Positions 23,652 through 36,949 of a stretch of DNA of 64,000 nt are shown here, piece after piece. Position numbers and translations under genes: made by a program. The stretch spans positions 3,754,478 through 3,818,477 of the forward strand of contig JBBCBC010000030.1 in the NCBI GenBank assembly GCA_037126765.1, in the 5' to 3' direction. A model generated the notes under the pieces. It was given only the letters and a program-made list of their open reading frames with translations, made no database searches and was not told the origin of the DNA. How positions within the stretch are numbered: position 1 is the stretch's first letter; every line of letters begins with the position of its first letter. Source of the stretch: Stenogyne calaminthoides. Lineage: Eukaryota; Streptophyta; Magnoliopsida; Lamiales; Lamiaceae.

Positions 23652-26600
23652 AATCGTATCGAGCCACGGTTTAGCTCAAATTTTAAATTGTAATTTAATT
23701 CATTGACATTAAATTTGAAATTGGATAGTAGAATTGCTAGATCTATTTTGCGGTATCCAATTGTCATGGAATTTAATGTGTTTATTTATGCATTTATATA
23801 AATTGTAGGTTTTTAATTCGATTCGTTTCGGGATTCGTTTTGCCTCGTGAGAAAATCCACGAGAGATTAGGATTTGTTTGATTTGATCAATGTAATAGAC
23901 TAGTCTAGATCTAGGTTTATTTATTTTTTGTAAATAAATTATAACCGATCGATCAAACGAGGACGAGAGACGAAGAATTAAAGGATAAAATCAGAATCGG
24001 GCGTGGCGGCGTGCGTCCTTGTGAACGTGCCAAGGGAGGCGCTGCAAGATGATGCGGACGCTTGCAGTATGCACGGCAGTCTTGGGCCGAAACGAGGCAG
24101 GTGAGGATCTGTCGCTGCACGGCGGGCGCTTAGGCATCTTGGCGCGTCTTGTGAGCGGCCAGAGAATCGGGAGGATCTTGATGGGGCGCGGCGCAGACAG
24201 GACGGAGGGGCGTCTTGCGCTGCTACCGATACCGCTGGCGGGCGAAGGCCTTCCATGGATCTTGGCGTGGTCACGTGTCGTCGAGGTTCTGAGGTCCACC
24301 GGACCTGCCGAGGGCATCTTTTTAGGGCGCGAGGGGTCGCCGAGGTCAACCTCGGGTGGCAAGTGGCCGGCCGGATCTTGGCGTGCATCCCGTCCGCATG
24401 AGAAATGTGGCGTTTGAGACGGAGTGTGTTTTTTCGGCGATCTAGTGGGAGAAATTCAAGGCGGTGATTCTTCAAGATCAAGCCAAAAAAAATCAAACCA
24501 TGACAATTGGATAATTTGTGTCCAATATGTTTATTTTTTTCTGCTTTTGCTTGATTTATTTTGTCTTATCTTATGCTTTATTTAATTTGTTTAAATGTGT
24601 TTGCATGAGAATTGCCCAAATGAAAAATCTCACCTTCAAAATTACTAAGTATGTTTAAATAATTAATTGACAATTTTATTCCTGGATAATAAAATTGAAT
24701 TAATTTTGACCTCCATGATTTATTTATTTGTGAATTCTTTTGGAGAAATTCCCCCCACGGGACGGTCAAAAGATAGCTTTCACATGAATGAATTCCAAAC
24801 GGATGATTGTGGGTTATTACTAGTGGCGACGATGACCCTCCCCACGAGGCTCATTCAATACGAAATAATAATCCTATATTTAATCATGGTTATTACTTAG
24901 GTATAAAATTGATATGCATATACTTCCAAAGTCCTGTCGAATTTTATATTGGTCAAGTGGGGAGCCAACTATTAATCTGGATATTAAAGGTTTGTAATTG
25001 TTCTTGTTTGTAACTTTTGCTTGAATGTGTTTAAATAATGACCCACCCCACGTGGCTTATTTAAACCTGCTTTGAGATGTTGGGCGATGATGTTCATATT
25101 TTTTTGAGATTTTAAATATGATGCATGTGATCGACTCTTGTGATATACTTGTGCTTATGCATATAGTTATTTATTTCGATTCAAAGATGTCGTTACCTTT
25201 TAATCCATTTGTTATTATACTTAAAAAGTCAATACAATATGGAAACTATATTGATTGAAAAATTATAATTGTCCTAATCGCACAAAAAGCACAAGTGGAT
25301 TTTTGACACACCAAAATCGGGATGAGCCAACCGACGAAATCAAAACATCGCGGGACTCGTCGATCACCCACGAGAGATGTCATCATCGAAAATGGTGGAG
25401 GGCAAACCCTTAAGGGATTACGTCCTCAAAATAGATGGCCCATCCTCGAACAAACTTGAGATTCTCGAGTCAGATTATGATCCGGAGACTCGATGAATTT
25501 GGTACTTCACTCTCTGCCCCAAAAAGTTTTTGAGCATTTTGGCCTCGCTAACTAATTTGTTGCAAGCTTTTGGTCTCGGAAGAGATGTTGATAAGGCACA
25601 AAACTCAAGCTTTTGATTTTAAGTGGTCCGCTTCATCTTCTAGGCCAAGGGGCAAGATAAAGAAGAGGACCAAAAGCCATAAGCAATTAAACTCAACGGT
25701 TGCCAAGGGCAATGGTAAGATGAGGAATGCTTGTGATGTCAAGGAAAATCCAAAAGAGGAAGTGCTTAAGCTGCGGTGAGAGAGGGGCGATTGGAGGTTT
25801 TTGCTGTTCCAACCCCAAAAGGGACGGAAAAGAAAGGTAATTCTCACGCACTAGTTGTTGAAACTTGTTTAGCGGCGATACTTCTCATTCGTGGGTGGTT
25901 GATACGAGATCCACTAATCATGTTTTACTTCACGGGTTCAAACCGATCCGCAACTTAGTGGGAGTGAGATCCTCATCACATTGGCGACGCGTTAAAAAGT
26001 AGCAATTATTGCAATGCTACGTGAGTGGCGATATTGCAATGCTACGATAGTAACGATTATTGCAATACTCACGCAAAGAGCGACATTGCAATGCTACATG
26101 AGTAGTGGTTAAAGCGATGGGAGAAGTGCACCTATCTTTTGAAGATAAAGTTTTTTTTGAGATTATCTTTATGTTCCCGCTTTAGAAAGAATTCACTTTC
26201 AGTTTCTAAAATTCGATTAAAGGACACTAAGTTTCTTCTAATAAGAATGACATCATTTCTTGAAATGATGAGTGTATCTGATACTGGACATTGATGGAAA
26301 ATCTCTATACAATTAACTGTGCACACCACTCACGAAATGCATCCTATAACACATCAACTATTTCCGACAAAAGAAGACGTGAACGAGACACTTCTTTGGC
26401 ATCTAAGATTGGGTCATATAAATCCAAAGAGGATCCAAAGGTTGGTGAAAGACGGTTCACTAGAGTTTCTCCAAGTTGAACCAATTCCAACCTGCGAATC
26501 ATGTTTGGAGGGTAAAATGACCAAGAGGGCATTTGGAGCCAAGGGGAATAGGGTCAAAGAAGTGTTAGAGATCGTTCACACAGATGTATGTGGTCCAATG

Positions 26601-27846
26601 TCAACCAAAGCAAGAGGAGGTTATGAGTATTTTGTCACTTTTGTTGATGATTACTCAAGGTACGGTTACATTTTCCTTATGAAGCATAAATCTGAGACCT
26701 TTGAGAAATTCAAAGAATTTAAGGCTCAAACAGAGAATCATAGAAAAAAAATTGTATCAAGTCTCTACGATCTGATCGTGGAGGCGAATACCTCAGCGAT
26801 GAGTTTTTGAACTACTTATCTGATGAAGGGATTACATCCCAGCTCACTGCACCCGGAACCCCTCAACAAAACGGGGTTGCGAGAGCGAAAAATGTAACTC
26901 TTTTTGAAATGGTTAGATCTATGATGAGTTATGCGGATCTTCCCAAGTCGCTTACGGGGTCATGCCTTGAAACAAAGAAATTACATTCTAAACTTGGTGC
27001 CATCCAAGTTTGTTCTCAAAACTCCCAAAGAATTGTGGACCCATGCAGCAAGCCTAGTATGAGACACATGAGAATTTGGGGGGTGTCCGCCTCGTGTTGG
27101 ACAAAGGAAGTCGATAAATTGGATCCTCGATCGAGAATTAAGGTTGTTTGTAGGATACCCCAGGAACACAAAAGGGTGTATGTTCTATGGTCCCGAAGAT
27201 CAAAAGGTGGTCATAAGCACCCACTTTAGATTTTTGGAAGAAGACTATATGAACGAAAGAGAACCCAGAAGTGAGATTACCCTAAATGAGCTAAGAGGGC
27301 AAACCTCAATGCCAACTGTACTAGATGATATATCAAACGACACGCTTTCACAACCGGAGCCTCGTCATAGTGGGAGGGTTGTAAGACACAACCCGAGAGA
27401 TTCATGGAATAGGAGAGTCCTCGGACTTGATTCCCTGACAAGACGAATCGACCCTATGGACATATGACGAGGCACTCCAACACAAGGATCAGATTCTTGG
27501 CAAACAACAATGAAAGCCGAAATGGGTTCTATGTTTCATAACAGAGTGTGGGAGCTAGTCGAACCACTTAATGGGGTCAAACCCATTGGTTGCAAGTGGG
27601 TGTACAAGAGAAAAAGAGGACCGGACGGGAAGGTGGAAACCTAAAAAGCAAGATTAGTGGCGAAAGGTTATACTCAGAAAGAAGGGATCGATTATGAGGA
27701 AACTTTTTTCGCCATGTAGCCATGCTCAAATCTATCTCAGATTCTCTTATCGATTGTCAAGCATTTTAGACTTTGAAATCGGCAAATGGATGTCAAGATG
27801 GCTTTCCTTAACGAAAGTCTTGATGAAGAGATCTATATGAAACAAC
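23652..27846 (+). pseudogene. Copia internal region 1: leader, gag, protease, integrase, truncated reverse transcriptase
   Basis: Primer-binding-like site at 23652-23665, then a GC-rich leader and AT-rich spacer to about 25300. Gag remains at about 25310-25800 and a protease-like region at about 25840-26000 (LVVETCL motif upstream). Integrase is the best preserved part: 26319-26810 is a 163-codon frame with LLWHLRLGHINPKRIQRLV, CESCLEGKMTKRAF, EIVHTDVCGPM and FVDDYSRYGYIFLMKH, continuing at about 26807-26940 with GTPQQNGVARAKN. Reverse transcriptase starts near 27500 (KPIGCKWVYKRKRG) and ends after the MDVKMAFLNESLDEEIYMK region, where LTR B begins. Many indels and stops; not functional as written. 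Confidence 0.87.
23990..24420. other. GC-rich island in the copia leader (copy 1)
   Basis: A strongly GC-rich block between the primer-binding site and gag, in otherwise AT-rich DNA. A diverged counterpart lies at the same place in internal 2 (30010-30440). Long frames on both strands (172 codons on the minus) come from base composition. They match no domain I recognise, and the frames are not conserved between copies. Confidence 0.7.
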
Positions 27847-29686
27847 TGTTGGGATTATACTGAAAAGTATGCTTTTACTTTGTATAATCGAAACTGAATT
27901 TTCAGACTTATTTACTGAAATAAATTGTTTATCACTGATGCTTTAAATATGATTGAATGTTATATATATTTACTTGCATAATTGTTCAATAATTAAATCG
28001 TGTTACAATCAGTAGTTAATTTAGTGATACCCGATCACGAAGATTAAATTAACATCCTTGTAACTATAAATCGCCATTCACGACCTAGATGGAAATGAAC
28101 AACCATCGCGAAAGGTTGAGGTGTAAGGCTCGATTGGTTTGTCTTGACCAAGAGATTACACTAGTGCATGACTGATCTTATTTGAATAGGACCTCTGAGG
28201 AGGATAAATTCTTGAAATCGAACAAGGAAGAATTAGACCTCGATCAGTTCGTTGTTTCTTAACCTTCGTCCCTTAAATAGGATCACGTGTGATTGGTAAC
28301 TATTGCTTTGACTTATCATGGGTAGCGAATCGGAGAGAGATTCAATACTTTTTATCTTGGGCAATATTATTGGTCACATGTGATTGCTAAGATTTAATAC
28401 TGAAGAATCGTGTGCAAAACGCGCTTGCTTGATTTGCCCTTGGGAGGTTGATAAGCTTTATCATACCAAATCTTGCAAGTGGAATTTGTTTCCCAGTATG
28501 GATAATAATGTTGAACCGTTCCTCGACCAAGGACAAAAGATATTAATTAACGGAAAGCTATTTCAAAGGGCTTGAATTAATTGATGGGCTAGATAATCTT
28601 AAACATGGGAAATAATGACCGAGCCATATTGATCGTAATATGGGTTAAGATGGATAGTCTGATATTAATTATGTAGTGGGATTAATTAATATTTATGGGC
28701 TTGAATTATATTGTGGCTCAATATTAGATATTCAAGATCCATTAGAAGGTCCAATCTTAATTCTCCTAAAGGCCCCCTGAGTAGCCCAACAAATAGTTCA
28801 ATAACTGAAAAGGTGATTAAAATAAAATAAATATTGTTGCTTAATATTCCTCTAAATTTTCGAAAATTATGGATAAAAGAGGGAGAAAGATTTTCTTTGA
28901 ATTTTGTTATGGAATGAAGATATGTATTCTTGGAATACAAGATTATCTCATTAAATTCAAGAAATCTCCCACTTGGTTATTCATAGTGAGATTTTCGAAA
29001 TTTTTGGAAAATAGAGGGCAAGAAAGATTTTCTTGAAAAGATATTATGGAAGATATGTATTTCTTGAAATACAAGAATATCTCATAAATTCAAGAAGATC
29101 CAAATCTTGGATTCTTGCACTATATTTTTTAAAAATAATCCATATATGAGGAGGTGGGATTTTTGTGAAATATTTTAATTATGGGAAAGAGAATATATGG
29201 GATATATTCAAGATTTCTTGGTGACCAAGAAAAGTCTTATCCCACATTGAAAAATAACACAAATTTCGTCCACCCTCTCTCCTATAAATAGGGGATGATT
29301 AGTTCATTCCCGTGTACAATTCCATGTCTTTGGAAATATTAGCAAATCCACATAAGTGGTGCAACAAAGTTTATTTTTTTCCTTTTTTGTTAATTGTTCG
29401 CGAGTATCCTTCCACCGGATTGTCGAGCAAGGGCTAAGGAATACTTGGGAAGTCCTTTTGGTTAGTCCGTCCACCGGCCAAACCACTTTGCCATCCCGAG
29501 AGTATGCGTTCACGTAAACCCGTAGATTCCGCGTCGTGGGTTTTACGTGGCTTTTATATGCATAATATGTTGTTGCAATTATTATTTGAATTAATATAGG
29601 ATTAATTCATGCTAGTAATAATTAATTAATTAAATTTGTATTTAAATATTCACCCCGAATAGATGCATGCAAATCATTCCCCAACA
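27847..29686 (+). repeat. LTR B of the copia array (middle)
   Basis: 1840 bp, starting TGTTGGGATTATACTGAAAA. Diverged from A and C at many shared positions, for example TTTCGTCCACCCTCTCTCC where A and C read TTTCGACCACCTGGTCTCT. TATAAATA at 29283-29290. The left flank is reverse-transcriptase coding sequence of internal 1. Confidence 0.9.
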
Positions 29687-32600
29687 AGCGGTATCGAGCC
29701 ACTTGTTTAAGCTCTGAATTTTTTAAATTGTAATTTAATTAGTGGACATTAAATTTGAAATCGATAGTAGAACTCGCAGATCGCTTTTGCGGTATCCAAT
29801 TGTCATGGATTTTAATGTTTTATTTTGCATGCATATAAACTCTTTTTTTTAATTCGATTCGCTCGGATTTGTTTTGCCTCGCGGAGAAAAATCCACGAAG
29901 TAGACTAGGATTTGTTTGATTTGATCAATGTAATAGACTAGTCAGATCTAGGTTTATTTATTTTTTTTGTAAATAAATTGTAACCGGATCGGAATCGAAA
30001 AATCGCGAAGAATTAAAGCGGCGAAATCCAGAACCGGCCAGAAGGCGCGGCGCTACCGGCACACGCACGGGCGCAGGGCGAGGCCGGGCGGCCGAAATAC
30101 GGCGAGGATGAGGGTCGCGCGCAAGACGCGGTTGCGCGCCTGCGCCGAAGCCCTGGGGCGGCCGTGAGACGCGCAAAGCGGAGACGCTGAAGGCCGCCGA
30201 GGACGCGGGCGAGGTTAGAGAGGGCGAAGGCGGCTACAAGACGGATGCGCTGCCGCCGCCGAGGATCGCCGACTCACCCGAGAGGCATGTCGAGGCGGCC
30301 AAGTGGCGTGCTCGCCAGCGGTCTTTAGGTCTTTAGGTCCGCCCCAGTGGCGGGCCGGGATCTTGGCGTGCATCATTGCGAGCCGCTGGCGTGGCGGTTT
30401 GAGACGGAAGTATTTTTCAAGACGAACGAGTGGGAGAAATTCGAGACGTGTTTCTTCAAGATCAAGCCAAGAAAAATCAAACCATGACAATTGGATAATT
30501 TGTGCCCAATATGTTTATTTTTTCTGCTTTTGCTTGATTTAATTTGTGCTATCTTATGCTTTATTTAATTTGTTTAAATGTGTTTTTGCATGAGGGTTGC
30601 CAAATGGAAAAATCTCACCTACAAAATTACTAAGTATGTTTAAATAATTAATTGACAATTTTATTCCTGATAATAAAATTGAATTAATTTTGACCTCCAT
30701 GATTTATTTATTTGTGAATTCTTTTGGAGAAATTCCCCAACGGATCGGTCAAAAGATAGGTTTCACATGAATGAATTCCAAACGGATGATTGTGGGTTAT
30801 TACTAGTGGCGGCGATGACCCTCCCAACGAGGCTCGATCAAAAGCGAAATAGTAATCCCAGTTTAATCATGGTTATTACTTAGGTATAAAATTGATATGC
30901 ATATACTTCTCCTGAGTCCCCGTCGAATTTTATATTGGTCAAGTGGAGCCAACTATTAATCTCTGGATATTAAAGGTTTGTAAATCGTTCTTGTTTGTAA
31001 CTTTCTTGAATGTGTTTATATAATGACCCACTCAACGTGGCTTATTTAAAAGCTGTTTTTGAGATGTTGGGCGATGCATGTTCATATTTTTTTGAGATTT
31101 TAAATATGATGAATGTGATCGAACCTTGTGATATACTTGTCTTTATTGCATATAGTTGTTTATTTCATTTCAAAGATGTCGTTACCTTTTAATCCATTGT
31201 TATTATACTTAAAAGTCAATACAATATGTATGGAAACTATATTGATTGAAAATTATAATTGTCCTAACTCGCATTAAAAGCACAAGTGGATTTTGACACA
31301 CAAAAAATCGGATGAGCCAACCGACGAGTCAAAACACGCGGGACTCGTCGAGATCACCTTCGAGAGATGTCGTCGTTTGAAAATGGTGGAGGAAAAACAC
31401 ATAAGGGATTACGCCCTCAAAATAGATGGCCCATCCCGAACAAACTTGAGATTCGAGTCGCAGATTATGATCCGGAGACTCGGATGAATTTGGTACTTCA
31501 TTCTCTGCCTTGAGAAAGGTTTTTGAGCATTTTGGCCTCGCTAGCTAATTTGTTGCAAACTTTTTGGACTCGTGAGAAAATGATGATAAGGCACCAAACT
31601 CAAGCTTTGATTCGGCAAGTGGTCCGTCTTCATCTTCTAGGCCAAGGGGTAGGCAAGATAAAGAAGAGGACCAAAGGCCATAAGCAATAAAACTCAATTC
31701 TGCTAGGCGGCAATGGTAAGATGAGAATGCTTGTTGAGTCAAGGAAAATCCAAAGAGGAAGTGCTTAAGGCTGCGGTGAGAGAGGACAATGGAGGTTTTG
31801 CTGTTCCGACCCCAAAAGGGACGGAAATAAGGGTAATTCTCACACACTAGTTGTTAAAACTTGTTTAGTGACGATACTTCTCATTCGTGGGTGGTTGATA
31901 CGAGATCCACTAATCATGTTGGCTTCACGGGTTCTAAATGATCCCAAGAACGTAGTGGGAGTGAGATCCTCATCACAAATGGGCAACGTTCACGAAAGTA
32001 GAAGACATCGCAATGCTTACGTAAGTGGCGAGATATTGCAATGCTACGATAGTAACGATTATTGCAATACTACGCAAGTAGCAGACATTGCAATGCTACA
32101 TGAAAGAAGCGATTAAAGCGATGGGAGAAGTGCACCTATCTTTTGAAGATAAAGTTTTTTTGAGATTATCTTTATGTTCCCGGTTTAGAAAGAATTCACT
32201 TTCGGTTTCTAAAATTCGATTAAAGGACACTAAGTTTCTTCTAATAAGAATGACATCATTTTTGAAATGATGAGTGTATCTGATACGGGACATTGATGGA
32301 AAATCTCTATACAATTAATCATGCACACCACTCACGAAATGTATCCTATAACACATCAATCTGCTTCCGAGAAAAGAAAACGTTCATCGACGTGAACGAG
32401 ACACTTTTTGACATCTAAGATTAGGTCATATAAATCCAAAGAGGATCCAAAGGTTGGTGAAAGATGGTTCATCGGAGCGTCTCCAAGTTGAATCGATTCC
32501 AACTTGTGAATCATGTTTGGAGGGTAATATGACCAAGAGGGCATTTGGAGCCAGGGAATAGGGCCAAAAAAGTGTTAGAGATCGTTCACACGATGTATGT

Positions 32601-35101
32601 AGTCCAATGTCAACCAAAAGCAAGAGGAGGTTATGAGTAATTTTATTGATGATTACTCAAGGTACATTTTCCTTATGAAGCATGAATCTGAGACCTTTGA
32701 GAAATTCTAAGAATTTAAGGCTCAAGCGAGAATCATATGGAAAAATCGTATCAAGTCTCCACGATCCGATCATGGAGGCGAATACCTCAAATGATGAGTT
32801 TTTGAACTACTTATCCGATGAAGGATTGTATCCCACTCACCGCGATTAAACCCCTCAACAAAAAAACGGGGGTTTGCAGAGAGCGAAAGCAACAATAATT
32901 CTTTTGGAAATGGTTAGATCAATGATGAGTTATACGGATCTTCCCGAGTCGCTTCGGGGTCATGCCTTGGAAAAACAAAATGACTTACATTCTGAACTTG
33001 GTGCTATCCAAATCGGTTCCCGAGAACCCCAAAGAATTGTGGACCGGCGCAAGTCTAGTATGATGATACACATGAGAACTTTGGGGTGTTCGCCCACGTG
33101 TTGGACAAGGAAACCGTTAAATTGGATCCTCGATCGAGAATTAAAAATTTGTTTTTGTAGGATACCCCGGGAATAAAAGGGTGAATGTTCTATAGTTCCG
33201 AAGATCAAAAGGTGGACATCCGCACCCACTTTAGATTTTGGAAGAAAACTATAGAACCCAAAGAAAACCCGTGAGATTACCTTAAATGAGCTTAGAGGGC
33301 AAACTTGATTGCCAATTATCTTAGATGATATACCAAACGTCTACGCTTTCACATCGGAGCCTTGTCATATTGGGAGGGTTGTTTGGCAGCCGAAGATTCA
33401 TGGGAATAGGAGAGTCCTCGGATTTGATTCCCTAATCGGACCCATGGACATATGACAAGGCACTCCAAGATAAGGATCGCGGGTTCTTGGCAAACAAAGA
33501 ATGAGAGCCGAAATGGGTTCTATGTTTCATAATAGAGTGTGGGAGCTAGTCGAACCACTTAATGGGGTAAAACCCATTAGATGCAAGTGGGTATATAAGA
33601 GGAAAAGAGGACTGGACGGGAAGGTTGAAACCTTTAAAGTAAGACTAGTGGAGAAAGGTTATACTCAGAAAGAAAAGGATCGATTATGAGGAAACTTTTT
33701 TGCCCGTAGCCATGCTTAAGTCCATCCGTATTATCTTATCGATTGCTGCGCATTTTCGACTTTGAAATCTGGCAAATGGATATCAAGACAGCTTTCCTTA
33801 ACGGAAGTCTTGATAAAGAGATCTATATGCAACAAACCCTTAGTTTTCATTGAAACAGGCCAAGAACACCCAGTTTGTAAGCACAAGAGGTCCATTTACG
33901 GACTCAAACAGGAATCCAGAGCTTGGAACCTATGTTATGAAGTCTTATGGGTTTGATCAAAACGAGTTTTAAAGTTGTGTGTATAAGAAGCGTATCGGAA
34001 CTGCATTGGTATTCTTAGTACTATACGTAGATAACATTGTGATCATCGGGAACGATGTGAAGGTGTTATCAGACATAAGGGCATGGCTTTCAAAACAGTT
34101 TGATATGAAAGACTTAGGGAAAACCAGACACATCCTTGGGATCAAGATCACTCGAGATCGCAAGAAAAGGATGATCGGGTTATCGCAAGTTTCATACATG
34201 TAGACAACTGTCTTGAAACGCTTGAAGATGCATGATTCCAAGAAAGGATTCGTACCTTTCGGACTTGGAATCCATCTATCCAAAAATGTCCCCAAGGCGC
34301 AAAATGAGATAGATGACATGAAAGGCATTCCTTATGCTTTGGTTGTCGAAGCCTTATGTATGCAATCTTTGTGTCAGACCGGATATCCGCTTTATCGTGG
34401 CATGGTGGCAAGATATCAAAAATAAATCGAGGAAAAGAGCATTGACGGCGATTAAAAACATTAAAGTATCTGAAAAGAACTCGGGATAGAATGGTGGGTT
34501 TATCGTTCGAATAGTCCAATCCCCATCGGCTACACGGACTCGGATTTCCAATCAGACTTAGATTCTAGAAACTATCTGCCTCAGTTAGTGTGTTTCCATT
34601 TGGGAAGTGTAGCCATCAAATGGACGAGTGTGAAGCAGAAATGCATCACTGACTCAACCATGGAAGTCCGGTTAGGTAGTCACAGAAGCGGTGAAAAGAA
34701 TCGATTTGGCTCTGAACCTTCTTAGTGGACTTGGATGGAGTTTCGAATTTGTCTGGCAATTTTTGCTAGGGGCAGTTGCAAATTCAAGGGAACCAAGAGT
34801 CCATGAGTCAAACAAACACACTAAAGGAAAGACATCTTATACGAGAAATCGTTAAGAGAGGAGATATAGATGTGTCAAAGATAGCGTTTGAGGACAACCT
34901 AGCAGATCCATTCACAAAGAGTCTGTCTCTGAATACATTCGAGAGACATGTGGAAGGAATGGGTGTCAAGACCGTTGACAATCTGCTTTGAGTATAAGTG
35001 GGAGAAATTATTAGGTTCATGTAGGTGACATTAGATGTCACGGACTACACGAGACATGTTGTAGTATACTTAAAAGCAGACTTTGAGTATAAGTGGGAGA
35101 T
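29687..35101 (+). pseudogene. Copia internal region 2: full domain order, frameshifted
   Basis: Primer-binding-like AGCGGTATCGAGCC at 29687-29700, GC-rich leader, gag at about 31293-31500 (MVEEKHIRDYALKI), protease region about 31830-32000, integrase about 32320-32960. Reverse transcriptase spans about 33500-34220: CKWVYKRKRGLDGKVE, then LYVDNIVIIGNDVKVL, where the usual YVDD catalytic motif reads YVDN, then DMKDLGKTRHILGIKI. RNase H remains run to 34991, ending DNLADPFTKSLSLNTFE and GVKTVDNLL. A polypurine tract AAGTGGGAGAT lies directly before LTR C. About 5.4 kb, compared with 4.2 kb for internal 1, because this copy keeps the 3' third. Numerous frameshifts. Confidence 0.87.
30010..30440. 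other. GC-rich island in the copia leader (copy 2)
   Basis: Counterpart of 23990-24420, again between primer-binding site and gag, and again ending at the shared GATCAAGCCAA and ACCATGACAATTGGATAATT segments. The two islands are hard to align inside although their flanks align well. Confidence 0.7.
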
Positions 35102-36940
35102 TGTTGGGATTATACTAGAAAGTATGCTTTTTACTTTGTATAATCAAAACTGAATTTCGGACTTATTTACTGAAATAAATTGTTTATCACTGATGCTTTA
35201 AATATTATCGAATGTTACATATATTTACTGCATAACTGTTCAATAAGTCGTACGTGTTACATTGTAGTTAATTTAGTGATACCAGATCACAGAAGATTAA
35301 ATTAACGATCCTTGTAACTAAAAAAAGTCGCCATTCACGACCTAGATGGAAATGAACAACCCATCGTGAAAGGTTGAAGTGTAAGGCTCGATTGGCTTGT
35401 CTTGACCAAGAGATTACACTAGTGCATGATGATGCCTGATCGATAGGACCCTCTGAGGAGGATAAATTCTTGAATCGAACAAGGAAGAATTAGACCTCGA
35501 TTGGTTCGTTATTTCTTAATCTTCGTCCCTTAAATAGGATCACGTGGGATTGATAACTATTGCTTTGACTTATCATGGGTAGAGAATCAACGAGATTCAA
35601 TACTTTTTATCTTGGGCAATATTATTAGTCGCATGTGATTGCTAAGATTTAATACGAAGAATCGTGTGCAAGTACGATTGTTTGATTTGCCCCCTTGGGA
35701 GGTTCATAAGCTTTATCATACCAAATCTTGCAAGTGGAATTAGTTTCCGGTATGGATAATAATGTTGAATCGTTCCTTGACCAAGGATAAAAGATATTAA
35801 TTAATGGAAAGCTATTTCAGTGGCTTGAATTAATTAATGGGCTAGATAATCTTAAACATGGGAAATAATAACCGGGAGCCATATTGACTGTAATATGGGT
35901 TAAGATGGATAGTGCAATATTAATTATGTAGTGGGATTAATTAATATTTATGGGCTTGAATAATATTGTGGCTCAATATTAGATATTCAAGGTTCATTAG
36001 AAGGTCCAATCTTAATTCTCCTAAAGGCCCCCTGAGTAGCCCAACATATAGTCCAATAACTGAAAAGGTGATTAAAATAAAATAAATATTGTTGCTTATT
36101 TTTCCAAGTAAAATTCGAAAATTATGGATAAGTTGGGAGAAAGATTTTCTTTGAATTTTGTTATGGAATGAAGATATGTATTCTTGGAATACAAGATTAT
36201 CTCATTAAATTCAAGAAATCTCCCACTTGGTTATCTATAATAAGATTTTCGAAAATTTTGAAATATAGTGGGCAAGAAAGATTTTCTTGATTTTCTTGAA
36301 AAGATATTATGAAAGATATGTATTTCTTGAAATACAAGAATATCTCATAAATTCAAGAAGATCCAAATCTTGGAATCTTGATCATCATATTTTCGAAAAA
36401 TCCATAAAATAGAGTAGGTGGGATTTTTGTGGAATATTATAATTATGGGAGAAAGAATATAGGAGATATATTCAAGATTTCTTGGAGATCAAGAAAAGAT
36501 TTTCCCACATCATTTTTGGGCACAAATTTCGACCACCTGGTCTCTATAAATAGGGGATGATTCTTTCATTCCCATGTACAATTCCATGTGCTGGAAAAGT
36601 TAGTAAATTCACAAAGGTGGTGCAACATAATTTATTTTCCTTTTGTTAAATCGTTCACAAGTGTCCTTCCACCGGATAGTCGAACGAGGGCTAAGGGAAT
36701 ACTTGGGAAGTTCTTTTGGTTAGTCTAATCTGCCAGATCAATGTCATCCCAAGAGGTACGTTCACGTAAACTCGTAGAATTCCGCATGCGTAGGTTTTAC
36801 GTGAATTTTTATATGCATGATATGTTGTTGGATTATTATTTAAATTAATATAGGATTAATTCATGCTAGTAATAATTATAAGAATTAAATTTGTATTTAA
36901 ATATTCACCCCTAATAGATCTGTGCAACTTTTTTCCAACA
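35102..36940 (+). repeat. LTR C of the copia array (3')
   Basis: 1839 bp, paired with LTR A by sequence (for example both have GTCATCCCAAGAGGTACGTT). TATAAATA at 36545-36552 is intact here. Followed by TCTGC, nearly matching the TCTGT left of LTR A. Confidence 0.9.
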
Positions 36941-36949
36941 TCTGCATCA

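Larger units (their letters stand above)
21808..36940 (+). mobile_element. Ty1/copia array: three LTRs and two internal regions
   Basis: Order: LTR A (21808-23651), internal 1 (23652-27846), LTR B (27847-29686), internal 2 (29687-35101), LTR C (35102-36940). Each LTR is about 1.84 kb, starts TGTTGGGATTATACT and ends CCAACA. Flanks are TCTGT on the left (21803-21807) and TCTGC on the right (36941-36945), nearly a 5-bp target duplication. A primer-binding-like GTATCGAGCC follows LTRs A and B; AAGTGGGAGAT precedes LTR C. Internal 1 stops inside reverse transcriptase, exactly where LTR B begins. LTRs A and C resemble each other more than either resembles B. Confidence 0.9.

Noticed and set aside
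23978..24496. 172-codon minus-strand frame in the GC-rich copia leader
   Set aside because: GC-rich DNA has few stops in any frame. The frame is not conserved in the second leader copy and shows no domain.
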